Of a stretch of 64,000 nucleotides of DNA, positions 8,778 through 16,988 are shown piece after piece. The translations under genes and the position numbers were made by a program. The notes beneath the pieces are model-generated. The model saw nothing but the letters and a program-made list of their open reading frames with translations. It was not told the DNA's origin and made no database searches. How positions within the stretch are numbered: the first letter of the stretch is position 1; each line of letters opens with the position of its first letter. The stretch is from Parvularcula sp038749595 (lineage in GTDB: Bacteria > Pseudomonadota > Alphaproteobacteria > Caulobacterales > Parvularculaceae), in the NCBI GenBank assembly GCA_038749595.1, contig JBCDHW010000003.1:1-64000 (forward strand), in the 5' to 3' direction.

Positions 8778-10268
8778 TTACTTCTTCTTTGGGCCACCAA
8801 GTCCAGGAAGGCCGCCGCCGAGCCCTGGCAAACCGCCAGACCCGCCGCCAGGTCCACCGAGACCGGGCATCCCGCCGCCAGGAGGGAGCCCCCCGCCGGG
8901 AGGCATACCGCCGCCGCCCATACCGCCGAGCATTTGCCCAAGCTGCTGGGCCATGCCGCGCTTGCCGCCTTTGCCCATCTTTTTCATCAGTGTACTCATA
9001 CCCTGATAGGACTTGAGCAGGCGGTTGACGTCTTGCACCTGAACACCCGCACCGGCGGCGACCCGCTTCTTGCGCGAGGCGTTCATCACTTTGGGGTTCT
9101 TCCGTTCTTTTTTCGTCATGGAACGGATGATCGCCTCTTGCCGAGCGAGCTCTTTGTTACCCATCCCCTGCTCGGCCACGTCTTTGAGCTTACCCATCCC
9201 AGGCATCATGCCCATGATGGCGCCCATGCCACCCATCTTCCGCATCTGGACGAATTGATCGGCGAGGTCGTCAAGGTCGAATTGACCCTTGGCCATCTTC
9301 TTGGCGGCTTTTTCCGCCTTGGCGTGATCAATTTCCTCAGCCGCCTTCTCGACCAGGCCAACAATGTCGCCCATGCCGAGGATGCGGCCAGCCATCCGTT
9401 CCGGATCAAACGTATCGAGAGCATCGATCTTCTCGCCGAGGCCAGCGAACTTGATCGGTGCACCCGTCACCTCGCGCATGGACAGGGCTGCACCGCCGCG
9501 ACCGTCGCCATCGAGACGGGTAAGGACGACACCAGTGATCGGTACACGCTCTTTAAAACGCTCTGCGGTCTGAACAGCGTCCTGACCGGTCAGCGAGTCG
9601 AGGACGAGGAGCGTCTCGGCGGGGTCCGTCTTCTTATGGAGCTCACCGACCTCAGCCATCAGCTGCTCATCAATCGACAGGCGGCCAGCGGTATCAAGGA
9701 TCACCACATCGAAGCCCTGGAGCTTCGCCGCTTCCATCGCACGCTGAGCAATTTGCACCGCAGACTGTCCAGCCACGATGGGCAAGGTCTTCACCTCAGC
9801 CTGCTCGCCGAGCACCGCGAGCTGCTCCATCGCCGCGGGGCGCCGGGTGTCGAGCGACGCCATCAGCACTTTTTTCTTCTCGCGCGATTGCAAGCGCCTG
9901 GCGATTTTGGCCGTCGTCGTCGTTTTGCCCGAGCCCTGGAGGCCAACCATCAGGATCGGCACCGGCGCAGGACGATTAAGCTGCAGCTCGTGGTCACCGG
10001 TGCCGCCGCCAAGGGTCTCGACCAGCACATCGTTGACGATTTTCACCACCTGTTGGCCAGGCGTGACAGACTTCAGAACTTCGCGGCCGATCGCCCGCTC
10101 TTTGACCTTCTTGACGAAGGTTCGCGCCACGGGCAGCGCCACGTCCGCCTCGATCAGAGCGACACGAACTTCACGGAGCGCTTCATTGACGTCCTCTTCT
10201 GACAACGCGCCGCGACCACGCAGCCGGTCAAAAACCCCGCCCAAGCGTTCTGAAAGCGTATCGAACAT
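8778..10268 (-). CDS. ffh: Signal recognition particle protein Ffh (SRP54)
   Basis: 496 aa from ATG 10268. The N domain begins MFDTLSERLGGVFDRLRGRG. The G domain has GLQGSGKTTT, DTRRPAA, DTAGRL and TRLDGDGRGGA. The C-terminal M domain is Met-rich (GGMGAIMGMMPGMGK, the RKKRVA-type RNA-binding segment) and ends in a Gly/Pro-rich tail. Ffh with 4.5S RNA targets membrane proteins to FtsY and SecYEG. A longer reading from TTG 10298 is possible, but ATG 10268 has an AGGAG ribosome-binding site about 6 nt upstream and gives the standard family N-terminus. The gene heads the rpsP-rimM operon. Confidence 0.97.
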   Translation of the reverse strand: MFDTLSERLGGVFDRLRGRGALSEEDVNEALREVRVALIEADVALPVARTFVKKVKERAIGREVLKSVTPGQQVVKIVNDVLVETLGGGTGDHELQLNRPAPVPILMVGLQGSGKTTTTAKIARRLQSREKKKVLMASLDTRRPAAMEQLAVLGEQAEVKTLPIVAGQSAVQIAQRAMEAAKLQGFDVVILDTAGRLSIDEQLMAEVGELHKKTDPAETLLVLDSLTGQDAVQTAERFKERVPITGVVLTRLDGDGRGGAALSMREVTGAPIKFAGLGEKIDALDTFDPERMAGRILGMGDIVGLVEKAAEEIDHAKAEKAAKKMAKGQFDLDDLADQFVQMRKMGGMGAIMGMMPGMGKLKDVAEQGMGNKELARQEAIIRSMTKKERKNPKVMNASRKKRVAAGAGVQVQDVNRLLKSYQGMSTLMKKMGKGGKRGMAQQLGQMLGGMGGGGMPPGGGLPPGGGMPGLGGPGGGSGGLPGLGGGLPGLGGPKKK

Positions 10269-10319
10269 CGTCGCTCCTACCCGCGCCGCCAAACGCAATT
10301 AGCCGCCGCGAGGGCGTTA

Positions 10320-10459
10320 CCCCGGCGGCGGGACATCCCCAGGCTCGTCCTTTTCTGGAGGGGTCGTCCTGGTAGACGCGCAGTGATGACAGCGCATGTT
10401 CCGAATTCTGATGGGGATATGCGCGCCCGTCCCGTTGAGGTCAAGCACCGCCCAGGCGC
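10320..10459 (-). pseudogene. Possible remnant of a small CxxC protein
   Basis: On the minus strand an open frame ends at about 10318 and reads AWAVLDLNGTGAHIPIRIR followed by NMRCHHCASTRT and a short acidic tail. This looks like the end of the small zinc-ribbon-type proteins found in alphaproteobacteria, which finish in R-M-R-C-x-x-C-G-S. The frame has no good start outside the neighbouring membrane-protein gene: a GTG near 10446 would leave only about 43 codons. It may be a decayed gene, a tiny protein, or chance. Confidence 0.25.
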
Positions 10460-10885
10460 CTAAGGTGCCCCGACGCTCGCGAGAAACTGAGGCGCGACGC
10501 GGTATGCGCAAAGCGTTCCGAGCGCGAACAGGACGAGCCCAGCACTTATGAACGCTGCTGGCCCCGTTCTGTCCGCCTGTTTGAGAGAGCGAAGGCCGAG
10601 GGCCGGAACCAGGGTGCTGACGATCACCTTTGCCATCAGAAGGTGGCCGTAGACAGATATGATTGCGCCGGGCCAGCTCCAGTCTTGGTGAAACACCACG
10701 ATCAAGCTCGCCGGCCACAGCTCAAACAGGAAGGTGCGCCACAAAACACCTTCCGTACCCTGCGCAGCAAGGCGCGAGAAAAAGCGAACCCACATCGGGC
10801 CGTAGAGGATATGGCTGATCCCGAGAATGAGAAAAGGGATCGTGAGAACGGCCTCAACGGCGAGGATGGTGTCGGGCGACGTCAT
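10460..10885 (-). CDS. Small integral membrane protein of unknown function
   Basis: 141 aa with four predicted membrane segments, near residues 8-28 (ILAVEAVLTIPFLILGIS), 50-66, 75-95 and 113-133. I do not recognise a family. The ATG start at 10885 lies about 10 nt after the stop of the ICMT-like methyltransferase gene, so it is probably the last complete gene of the minus-strand cluster that begins with the lipoprotein at 15.8 kb. Its hydrophobic periodicity and tight spacing support it as real. Confidence 0.7.
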   Translation of the reverse strand: MTSPDTILAVEAVLTIPFLILGISHILYGPMWVRFFSRLAAQGTEGVLWRTFLFELWPASLIVVFHQDWSWPGAIISVYGHLLMAKVIVSTLVPALGLRSLKQADRTGPAAFISAGLVLFALGTLCAYRVAPQFLASVGAP

Positions 10886-10895
10886 CCGCCATCGC

Positions 10896-11378
10896 CTAAA
10901 GGAACAGCCAACGCGGAACGCGGTGCTTATAAATCAAGTACTCATTACCAAACAGCCGCTCGAGCGCACGCTCCTCGGGAACGATTTGCACAGCCGTCAG
11001 GATACCGATGAACACCAACACCAGGAGGACAGCGATAATCGAACCGCTCCACACGGCGATGCCCGATAAGATGAGGGCCATTCCGACATACATCGGATTA
11101 CGGGTTACACTGTAAATCCCATCAGTCACCAAAGCCGTCGCTTTGCTCGGCACCTCGGGGTGGAACGTTGTCCGCGCTTTTCGGAAGAGGCCTAAGGCCA
11201 CGACGGCAAACCCGAGGCCGACAAGCCCAAGCGCGATGCCGATGACGGTGGCAAACGGAAGTGCAACGGATAAGCGCGGTACTGATTGCGCCACGAGAAA
11301 TTGCGCGCCCGCAAAGAGCAAGAACCATATCGGCGGTATAAGGAGGGGTTTCTCGCCGCGCGGTTGCTCCTCAGACAT
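10896..11378 (-). CDS. Isoprenylcysteine carboxyl methyltransferase-like membrane protein
   Basis: 160 aa from ATG 11378. It has four or five membrane segments and the ICMT/PEMT signature: LVTDGIYSVTRNPMYVG around residues 83-99, then EERALERLFGNEYLIYKHRVPRW at the C-terminus, the E-x-x-L-x-x-x-F-G-x-x-Y motif. Bacterial members of this SAM-dependent methyltransferase family mostly have unknown substrates. The chosen start overlaps the asparaginase stop by 8 nt, which is tighter than the longer reading from 11435 and gives a plausible N-terminus. Confidence 0.85.
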   Translation of the reverse strand: MSEEQPRGEKPLLIPPIWFLLFAGAQFLVAQSVPRLSVALPFATVIGIALGLVGLGFAVVALGLFRKARTTFHPEVPSKATALVTDGIYSVTRNPMYVGMALILSGIAVWSGSIIAVLLVLVFIGILTAVQIVPEERALERLFGNEYLIYKHRVPRWLFL

Positions 11379-11862
11379 CGAACCGGCCCAGTTTTTCGTT
11401 CTTCTGCAGATCAGCGGCTTTGAAAATGCAGCCATTCATCACGCCGTACACACCAGAAGGCAATGTTTGCGCTGCAATGACCGCACCGCCGAGATTGAAA
11501 CTCGCGTCACTGACAAACAGCGCGTGGGGCCGCATAGCCCCCGTCAGCACGACCGTTTTTCCCATGTCGCAGGTGGCGAGAAACCGCGCGGTCTCACCCA
11601 TCGTCGACGTCCCATGGGTCACAACAAGAGCGTCTTCCTTGGCTGCTCTAATCCGCTCACAGATCAAAAGGCGATACGTCTCCGTCATATCCAAGCTGTC
11701 GATTTGGAACAGTTGCTCGACCTCGTGGGCGTAGCACCGCGACTGCTCCAAAATCTCAGGAACCTGGCTTTTGCCAGCGCCCGCAAAGGTGATGGCTTCT
11801 GCGCGCCAGTCATGGACTTTATCGAGCGTGCCGCCAGTCGTCAGGATACGGACAGGCTTCAT
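11371..11862 (-). CDS. Single-domain asparaginase-like protein
   Basis: 163 aa. It has the two Thr motifs of the L-asparaginase N-terminal domain: ILTTGGTLDK at residues 5-14 (nucleophile Thr region) and THGTSTMGETARFL near 80-93, plus TGAMRPHAL. Normal type I/II asparaginases are about 330 aa with a second domain that completes the active site. That domain is absent, yet the frame ends naturally and joins the next gene, so this is the known short subfamily rather than a truncation. The start is ATG 11862, 11 nt after the symporter stop. Its activity is uncertain: it may act as an asparaginase, amidase or binding protein. Confidence 0.82.
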   Translation of the reverse strand: MKPVRILTTGGTLDKVHDWRAEAITFAGAGKSQVPEILEQSRCYAHEVEQLFQIDSLDMTETYRLLICERIRAAKEDALVVTHGTSTMGETARFLATCDMGKTVVLTGAMRPHALFVSDASFNLGGAVIAAQTLPSGVYGVMNGCIFKAADLQKNEKLGRFDV

Positions 11863-11873
11863 CGCAGCCTCGC

Positions 11874-13190
11874 TCACAACGTTGGGGCACGGGTTGTGCC
11901 GTCGTCGAGCTCTCCTTCCCACCGCGCAACGGTGGTGGCGACCGCAGCATCACCGGTCACGTTGGTCACGGTACGCATCATATCAAGGAGCCGGTCGAAC
12001 GGGAAGATCAGTGCAATGATCAAGACTGCTTGCTCGCTGGTCACCCCAAAGCTCGTGAGGACAGCGATCGCGAGGAACAGGCTCGCCGACGGGATCCCCG
12101 CGGCACCGATCGACGCTGCCGTCGCGGTGACGGCGATCGCGACATAGTCTTGGGGCGACAGACTGATCCCCACCGCTTGGGCCGCGAACAAGGAGACGCT
12201 GCCGAGATAAATCGACGTGCCGTCCATGTTGATCGTCGCGCCGAGCGGCGCCACGGATCCAGCCACGGCTCGGCCAACGCCGATGTTTTGAGTCAGGTCC
12301 TTGATCGTGACAGGTAGAGTCGCGGAGGAGCTGGCCGTGGAATAGGCCGTACTCATCGCATCGAGCATTCCGCGGATGAACTTTGGAAAATTGATCCGTG
12401 CAGCGAACGTGACCAGCCCGCCGTAGACGACCACGATGTGCAAGATGCAAGCAATGTAGAGAGCGATCGCCAACTTCCCGAGGTTGGCAAGCACCGCGAG
12501 CCCCTGGGTACCAAGCACCCAGCACATCAGCGCGAACACGCCAAAGGGCGCGAGCGCCATCACCCCGCCGGTGAGCTTGAGGATCGCCTCCGCCGCGCTC
12601 TCAAACACCTCGCCAACCCGCTCTCCCTTCTCGCCCGCCGCAAGAATGCCAACGCCGAGGAGGATCGAGAAGAAGATGACCGGCAGGATGTCGCCGTTGG
12701 CCATCGCCGCGATGGGGTTGGCAGGGATGACGTCCAGGATCTGCTGCACCGCCGTCCGCTCAGCCGCCTGCGCACGCTCCAGCCGTTCCGCAACGCTCGA
12801 GGTGCTGTCGACGCTGGCATAATCCACGCCGATCCCCGGCTTGAAGATGAGCGCCATCCCGATGCCGATGAACACCGCCACAGACGTCGTCGCGAGATAA
12901 AGCGCGATCGTCCGGAGGCCCAGCGAACCCAAGCGCTTTGGGTCTCCCAGCGCAATCATGCCGCTGGTCAGTGTCGTGACGATAAGCGGGATGATAAGCA
13001 TACGGATGAGGCGGATAAAGCCATCACCGATAGGCTTGGCCGTTCCCGCCACCTCACCAAAAATGAGGCCTGTGATCCCGCCCAAAACAAGGCCCGCCAT
13101 CACGCGAGCCCAAAGCGGCAGACCAAAGCGTCCCAGGACGAACAACAAGACAAAGGCGCCAACAAGAACGCCCCAGAACACCATCGTCAT
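11874..13190 (-). CDS. Dicarboxylate/amino acid:cation symporter (DAACS family)
   Basis: 438 aa with about eight hydrophobic helices. The family hallmarks are the Ser-rich re-entrant loop STASSSATLPVTIKD and the TM7 motif INMDGTSIYLG, with TATAASIGAAGIPSASLF in the second hairpin. GltP/DctA-type carriers take up glutamate, aspartate or C4-dicarboxylates with Na+ or H+. An insert between TM3 and TM4 (SSVAERLERAQAAERTAVQQILDVIP) is compatible with the family. It lies 6 nt after the exported peptidase gene and 11 nt before the asparaginase gene, which suggests uptake of acidic amino acids released from peptides. Confidence 0.92.
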   Translation of the reverse strand: MTMVFWGVLVGAFVLLFVLGRFGLPLWARVMAGLVLGGITGLIFGEVAGTAKPIGDGFIRLIRMLIIPLIVTTLTSGMIALGDPKRLGSLGLRTIALYLATTSVAVFIGIGMALIFKPGIGVDYASVDSTSSVAERLERAQAAERTAVQQILDVIPANPIAAMANGDILPVIFFSILLGVGILAAGEKGERVGEVFESAAEAILKLTGGVMALAPFGVFALMCWVLGTQGLAVLANLGKLAIALYIACILHIVVVYGGLVTFAARINFPKFIRGMLDAMSTAYSTASSSATLPVTIKDLTQNIGVGRAVAGSVAPLGATINMDGTSIYLGSVSLFAAQAVGISLSPQDYVAIAVTATAASIGAAGIPSASLFLAIAVLTSFGVTSEQAVLIIALIFPFDRLLDMMRTVTNVTGDAAVATTVARWEGELDDGTTRAPTL

Positions 13191-13196
13191 CGAAAC

Positions 13197-15305
13197 TTAC
13201 TCCGCGTCCTCGGCGTAGCCGATGAGGCCCAATTCGCCTGCGAAGTAAGCGTACTGAAGCGCCTGGCGGTAAGCCGCTTGCTCGAGGTTCGCTGCTGCGC
13301 CGTGGCCGCCTTCGATGTTCTCATAATAAAGGAACGGATGTCCGTATTCCTCCATCAGGCGCGCCATCTTCCTTGCGTGGCCAGGGTGCACCCGGTCGTC
13401 CTTGGTCGACGTGAAAAAGAACGGACGCGGATAATCAGCACCAGCCTCAAGGTTCTGATACGGACTAATTTGTTCAAGGAACGGGCGCTCCTCTGGATTG
13501 TCCGGGTCGCCATACTCGCCAACCCACGATGCGCCCGCGAGAAGCTTGTGATAGCGCAGCATATCGAGGAGCGGCACACCGATACCGATCCCTTTATAAA
13601 GATCCGGGCGCTGAGTCATCGACACGCCCATCAAAAGGCCGCCGTTGGAACCGCCGAGAATGCCCAGCTGCTCCTTCGTCGTAATACCCCGTTCGATCAG
13701 GTCTTCAGACACCGCGTAGAAATCATCGTAGATGATCTGCCGCTTGCCCTTAAGGCCAGCCTGGTGCCACTCGGGCCCATACTCGCCGCCGCCGCGGATG
13801 TTCGCCGTGACGTAAACGCCGCCGCGCTCCGCCCACAGCTTACCAGCCGTTGCGCCATAAGTCGGGAGGATCGAAATCTCGAAGCCGCCATAGCCGTACT
13901 GCACCGTCGGCGCCGGACCATTCTCCAACGTTGATTTGAGCGCGGTGACTGTATACGGAATTTTCGTGCCGTCCGAAGACGTCGCTTCGAAGCGCTGTAC
14001 GACCATGCCCGACGCATCGAAGAACGCAGGCGACTGACGGATCTCTTCGGGCTTCAGGTCCTCAATGAGATAGAACGTGTCCGGCGTAATCGGATCCTCG
14101 AACGTCGCGATAATATCGCCGGTTTTCGGGTCCATCGTCCGCAGACCGACGACACCGCCTTCGGGCAGATCAATGTCCCGATCGCGCCAACGGCCGAACC
14201 GCTTTTTGAAGCGTACCATCCGGCCCTGGATATCATCGAGCAGAGTAACCACGATCTGATCTTCAGACGTCGAAATACTCTGCACCGCGATTTCCCGAGT
14301 CGGCTCGATCAGCGCCCGGGCCTTTTCCAACTCCTCGTCGAGCGCGACGACCGTTGCGGTTGGGTAGGTCTTGCCGCCAAACTCCCAAGGCTCTTTTAGC
14401 TCAACGATGAAGTCACCGTCGGCATAGCCCGAGACAGAGGCCTTCTTCGGCAGGGGCATACGGACGGTTTCGTTGTCGTCACCGAGCAGGATCCAATTGT
14501 AGTCGTAGAACGTCTCACCGTGGAAAATGCCGCCGCGGTACCGCTGACCGTCGTAAAAGCTGATCGGATAAGCCCAGATGTCGCCGGCAGCCACTTCATA
14601 AACTTGGGTCGCGGCACTGATCGGCGTGCCGCGCTTCCACACTTTCGTGATGCGCGGATATCCGGAGTCTGTCAGCGAGCCTTCGCCGAAGTCCGTTCCC
14701 ACGAGAAGAGTGTCTTGGTCGAGCCAAGCGACGCTCGACTTCGCCTCGGGCAGCTCGAAACCGCCTTCCACGAACGCCTTGGCTTCGAGGTCGTACTCGC
14801 GCTCAACCGCGGCATCGGAACCGCCTCGCGACAACGTGACGATGCAGCGGCTGTAGGCCGGGGCGAGGCAGGACAAGCCGCCAAAGACCCAGTTCTCGCC
14901 TTCCGCCTCCGCGATGGCGTCGAGGTCCATGAGAACTTCCCAGTCATCGCTTCCGGCGAGGTAATCGGCCCGCGACATCCGGCGGTAGATCCCGCGGACA
15001 TGGGTTTCATCGCGCCAGAAGTTGTAAGCCATGCCGCCGCGCAGAGCGACGGAGGGAACGCGGTCGTCAGAGTTGAAGATGGCTTTCGCCTCTTCGTACA
15101 TCGCGCCGAAGGCTGGATGGCCCTCAAGCACCGCGAGGCTTCGCTCGTTTTGGCTCCGAACCCAGTTGAGGGCGTCCTCGCCCTCAACCTCTTCAAGCCA
15201 AAGGAACGGATCATTCTCCATCACGCTGATCACTTCTTCTTGTGCTCCGGCAACAGCCGTCATGGCGAGCGCGGTCAATGCCGCGCCCAAACCCAGACGT
15301 TTCAT
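13197..15305 (-). CDS. Exported S9 family peptidase (prolyl oligopeptidase type)
   Basis: 702 aa from ATG 15305, which has AGGAG about 7 nt upstream; the ATG at 15311 is too close to that site. A signal peptide ends near AVAGAQ. The propeller part opens with NDPFLWLEEVEGEDALNWVRSQN, the usual POP N-terminus. The catalytic part has the Ser motif GGSNGGLLMG, the Asp in STKDDRVHPGHA and the His in EGGHGAAA. POP enzymes cleave short proline-containing peptides. The signal peptide puts this one in the periplasm. It is co-transcribed with a symporter and an asparaginase-like protein. Confidence 0.93.
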   Translation of the reverse strand: MKRLGLGAALTALAMTAVAGAQEEVISVMENDPFLWLEEVEGEDALNWVRSQNERSLAVLEGHPAFGAMYEEAKAIFNSDDRVPSVALRGGMAYNFWRDETHVRGIYRRMSRADYLAGSDDWEVLMDLDAIAEAEGENWVFGGLSCLAPAYSRCIVTLSRGGSDAAVEREYDLEAKAFVEGGFELPEAKSSVAWLDQDTLLVGTDFGEGSLTDSGYPRITKVWKRGTPISAATQVYEVAAGDIWAYPISFYDGQRYRGGIFHGETFYDYNWILLGDDNETVRMPLPKKASVSGYADGDFIVELKEPWEFGGKTYPTATVVALDEELEKARALIEPTREIAVQSISTSEDQIVVTLLDDIQGRMVRFKKRFGRWRDRDIDLPEGGVVGLRTMDPKTGDIIATFEDPITPDTFYLIEDLKPEEIRQSPAFFDASGMVVQRFEATSSDGTKIPYTVTALKSTLENGPAPTVQYGYGGFEISILPTYGATAGKLWAERGGVYVTANIRGGGEYGPEWHQAGLKGKRQIIYDDFYAVSEDLIERGITTKEQLGILGGSNGGLLMGVSMTQRPDLYKGIGIGVPLLDMLRYHKLLAGASWVGEYGDPDNPEERPFLEQISPYQNLEAGADYPRPFFFTSTKDDRVHPGHARKMARLMEEYGHPFLYYENIEGGHGAAANLEQAAYRQALQYAYFAGELGLIGYAEDAE

Positions 15306-15329
15306 AGTCATGCTCCTAGATGATTGGGA

Positions 15330-15851
15330 TTATTCGGGACGGCGGAACACCGCGCCTTCGAGGTTTTTCTGAACTTCACGCGCGTCATAGGCGAGCAGAT
15401 TGCCGTCCGGCTTAGGCCCATTTCCCGTCACGATATAGGCGATAGCGGTATAGCGCTGGCTCTCGCGAACATCGACGTCGTTGAAACGTGGACCCCATGG
15501 GTAACCCCAGGTATAGTACGGGAAGGCGCCGAACCCGTAATACGGGTAAGGTCCAAACCGGCCGCCAAGGTCGGTCACGCGCACGCGGCGTTCGGTCTCT
15601 GTGTCGTCCGAAACGACGATAAAATGGTCGAAACCGTTCTCTAGCGTCAATTCGGCCGCTCTCAGAAGGAGCGCCGTCTCAACTTGTTCTTTCGTTGTTA
15701 GTGAGTTTCCGCGGAAGGAAATGCGGAAGCGGTTGTCCTCAATTTTCTGGTCCGCAAACCCAAACCCTGAGTTCCCAGCGGGCTCAAAAGGCGTTGGCGT
15801 CGCGCAGGCTGCAAGGCCGATGAAGGCAAGAATGGCGAAGAGATTTCTCAT
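15330..15851 (-). CDS. CC0125/CC1285-family lipoprotein
   Basis: 173 aa from ATG 15851. The N-terminus is a short lipoprotein signal with lipobox GLAAC (Cys16). The body has IEDNRFRISFRGNSLTTKEQVE and ALLLRAAELTLENGFDHF, the pattern of the CC0125/CC1285 lipoprotein family known from Caulobacter and relatives. A Tyr/Gly/Pro-rich stretch (YPYYGFGAFPYYTWGYPWG) follows. Function unknown. It is the first gene of the minus-strand peptide/amino-acid cluster and ends 24 nt before the S9 peptidase start. The upstream gap separates it from divergently transcribed hemH. Confidence 0.85.
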   Translation of the reverse strand: MRNLFAILAFIGLAACATPTPFEPAGNSGFGFADQKIEDNRFRISFRGNSLTTKEQVETALLLRAAELTLENGFDHFIVVSDDTETERRVRVTDLGGRFGPYPYYGFGAFPYYTWGYPWGPRFNDVDVRESQRYTAIAYIVTGNGPKPDGNLLAYDAREVQKNLEGAVFRRPE

Positions 15852-15950
15852 AGTGGCTCGTACCCTTTCCGGTTCCCTGTCCTGCAGCGATAATTCATCG
15901 CGCCCCAAAACACTACCTCAACACGCTGCTCTTGGGCATGAGGTCTGTGT

Positions 15951-16988
15951 ATGGATATGATGACGCGCTTATCTGCCGCTCCCACAGACCATCCGCCGGT
16001 GGCGCATGGCAAAATTGGGGTGCTGCTGGTCAACCTAGGGACCCCTGAGGCCCTGACAAAAGAAGCCGTTCGGGTCTATCTGGCCGAATTTCTCAGCGAT
16101 CGGCGGGTCGTCGACTACCCTGCGATCATTTGGCAGCCCGTTCTGCGCGGGATCATTCTCAACACGAGGCCCGCAAAAACCTGTGCGGCGTACGCGAAGA
16201 TCTGGGACCAAGAGACGAACGAAAGCCCACTCCGCCGCTACACCCGCGAACAGTCCGACAAGCTCGCCGAGCGCTTAAGCGGTGACATCATTGTCGATTG
16301 GGCGATGCGCTACGGCGTGCCGTCCATCAGCGATCGGCTCTCGTCGATGCAGCGTCTCGGCTGCGACCGCATCCTGGTTCTGCCGCTCTATCCGCAATAT
16401 TCGGCAACAACGACCGGGACGGCCTGCGACGCCGTTTTTGACTGGGCCAAAGTCCAACCGTGGCAGCCCTCGATCCGCGTCGTTCCGCCCTTCCACGACG
16501 ACCCCGGACTGATCAAAGCCTTGGCCGCGACATGCCGGGAACACGTCACGCCCGACGTCGAACGCGTCATTCTGTCCTTCCACGGATTACCCCAACGGTA
16601 TTTCCAGGCCGGCGACCCCTATCATTGCCAATGCCAAAAGACGGCCCGCCTCGTTCGCGAAGAGCTCGGGTGGGACAGCACGTTCGCGCCCGTCGGCTTT
16701 CAATCGAAATTCGGCCCGGAAAAGTGGTTGGAACCGTCGACCGAGAACCTCGTCGAACAGGCGGGAGAGGAAGGCCTCAAAAAGATCGCCGTGATAACCC
16801 CCGGCTTCGTCTCAGACTGCATTGAGACTTTGGAAGAGGTCGGGATCGGTCTTGCCGAAGTGTTCGAAGAATGCGGCGGCGAAGACTTGATCGCCATCCC
16901 CTGCCTCAACAGCGACGACGCCTTCATAGACGTTCTCGAACGGCTGACACACCGAGAACTCGCTGGCTGGGTTCCTTCCGATAACTGA
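15951..16988 (+). CDS. hemH: Ferrochelatase
   Basis: 345 aa. Family motifs in order: GVLLVNLGTPEA near the start, LSDRRVVDYPAIIWQPVLRGIIL, PLYPQYSATTTG, and the catalytic His segment SFHGLPQRYFQAGDPYHCQCQKTA (about residue 208). PGFVSDCIETLEEV follows with the conserved Glu. The enzyme inserts Fe2+ into protoporphyrin IX, the last step of haem synthesis. The N-terminal MDMM gives alternative ATGs a few codons apart. The stop overlaps the start of the next gene (TGATG). hemJ and hemE lie about 10 kb away in the same window. Confidence 0.97.
   Translation: MDMMTRLSAAPTDHPPVAHGKIGVLLVNLGTPEALTKEAVRVYLAEFLSDRRVVDYPAIIWQPVLRGIILNTRPAKTCAAYAKIWDQETNESPLRRYTREQSDKLAERLSGDIIVDWAMRYGVPSISDRLSSMQRLGCDRILVLPLYPQYSATTTGTACDAVFDWAKVQPWQPSIRVVPPFHDDPGLIKALAATCREHVTPDVERVILSFHGLPQRYFQAGDPYHCQCQKTARLVREELGWDSTFAPVGFQSKFGPEKWLEPSTENLVEQAGEEGLKKIAVITPGFVSDCIETLEEVGIGLAEVFEECGGEDLIAIPCLNSDDAFIDVLERLTHRELAGWVPSDN

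Noticed and set aside
8934..10202. 422-codon plus-strand frame opposite ffh
   Set aside because: His/Leu/Arg-rich composition typical of antisense frames; Ffh is fully supported on the minus strand.
12438..13934. 498-codon plus-strand frame across the symporter and peptidase genes
   Set aside because: It spans two well-supported minus-strand genes and has no recognisable motif.
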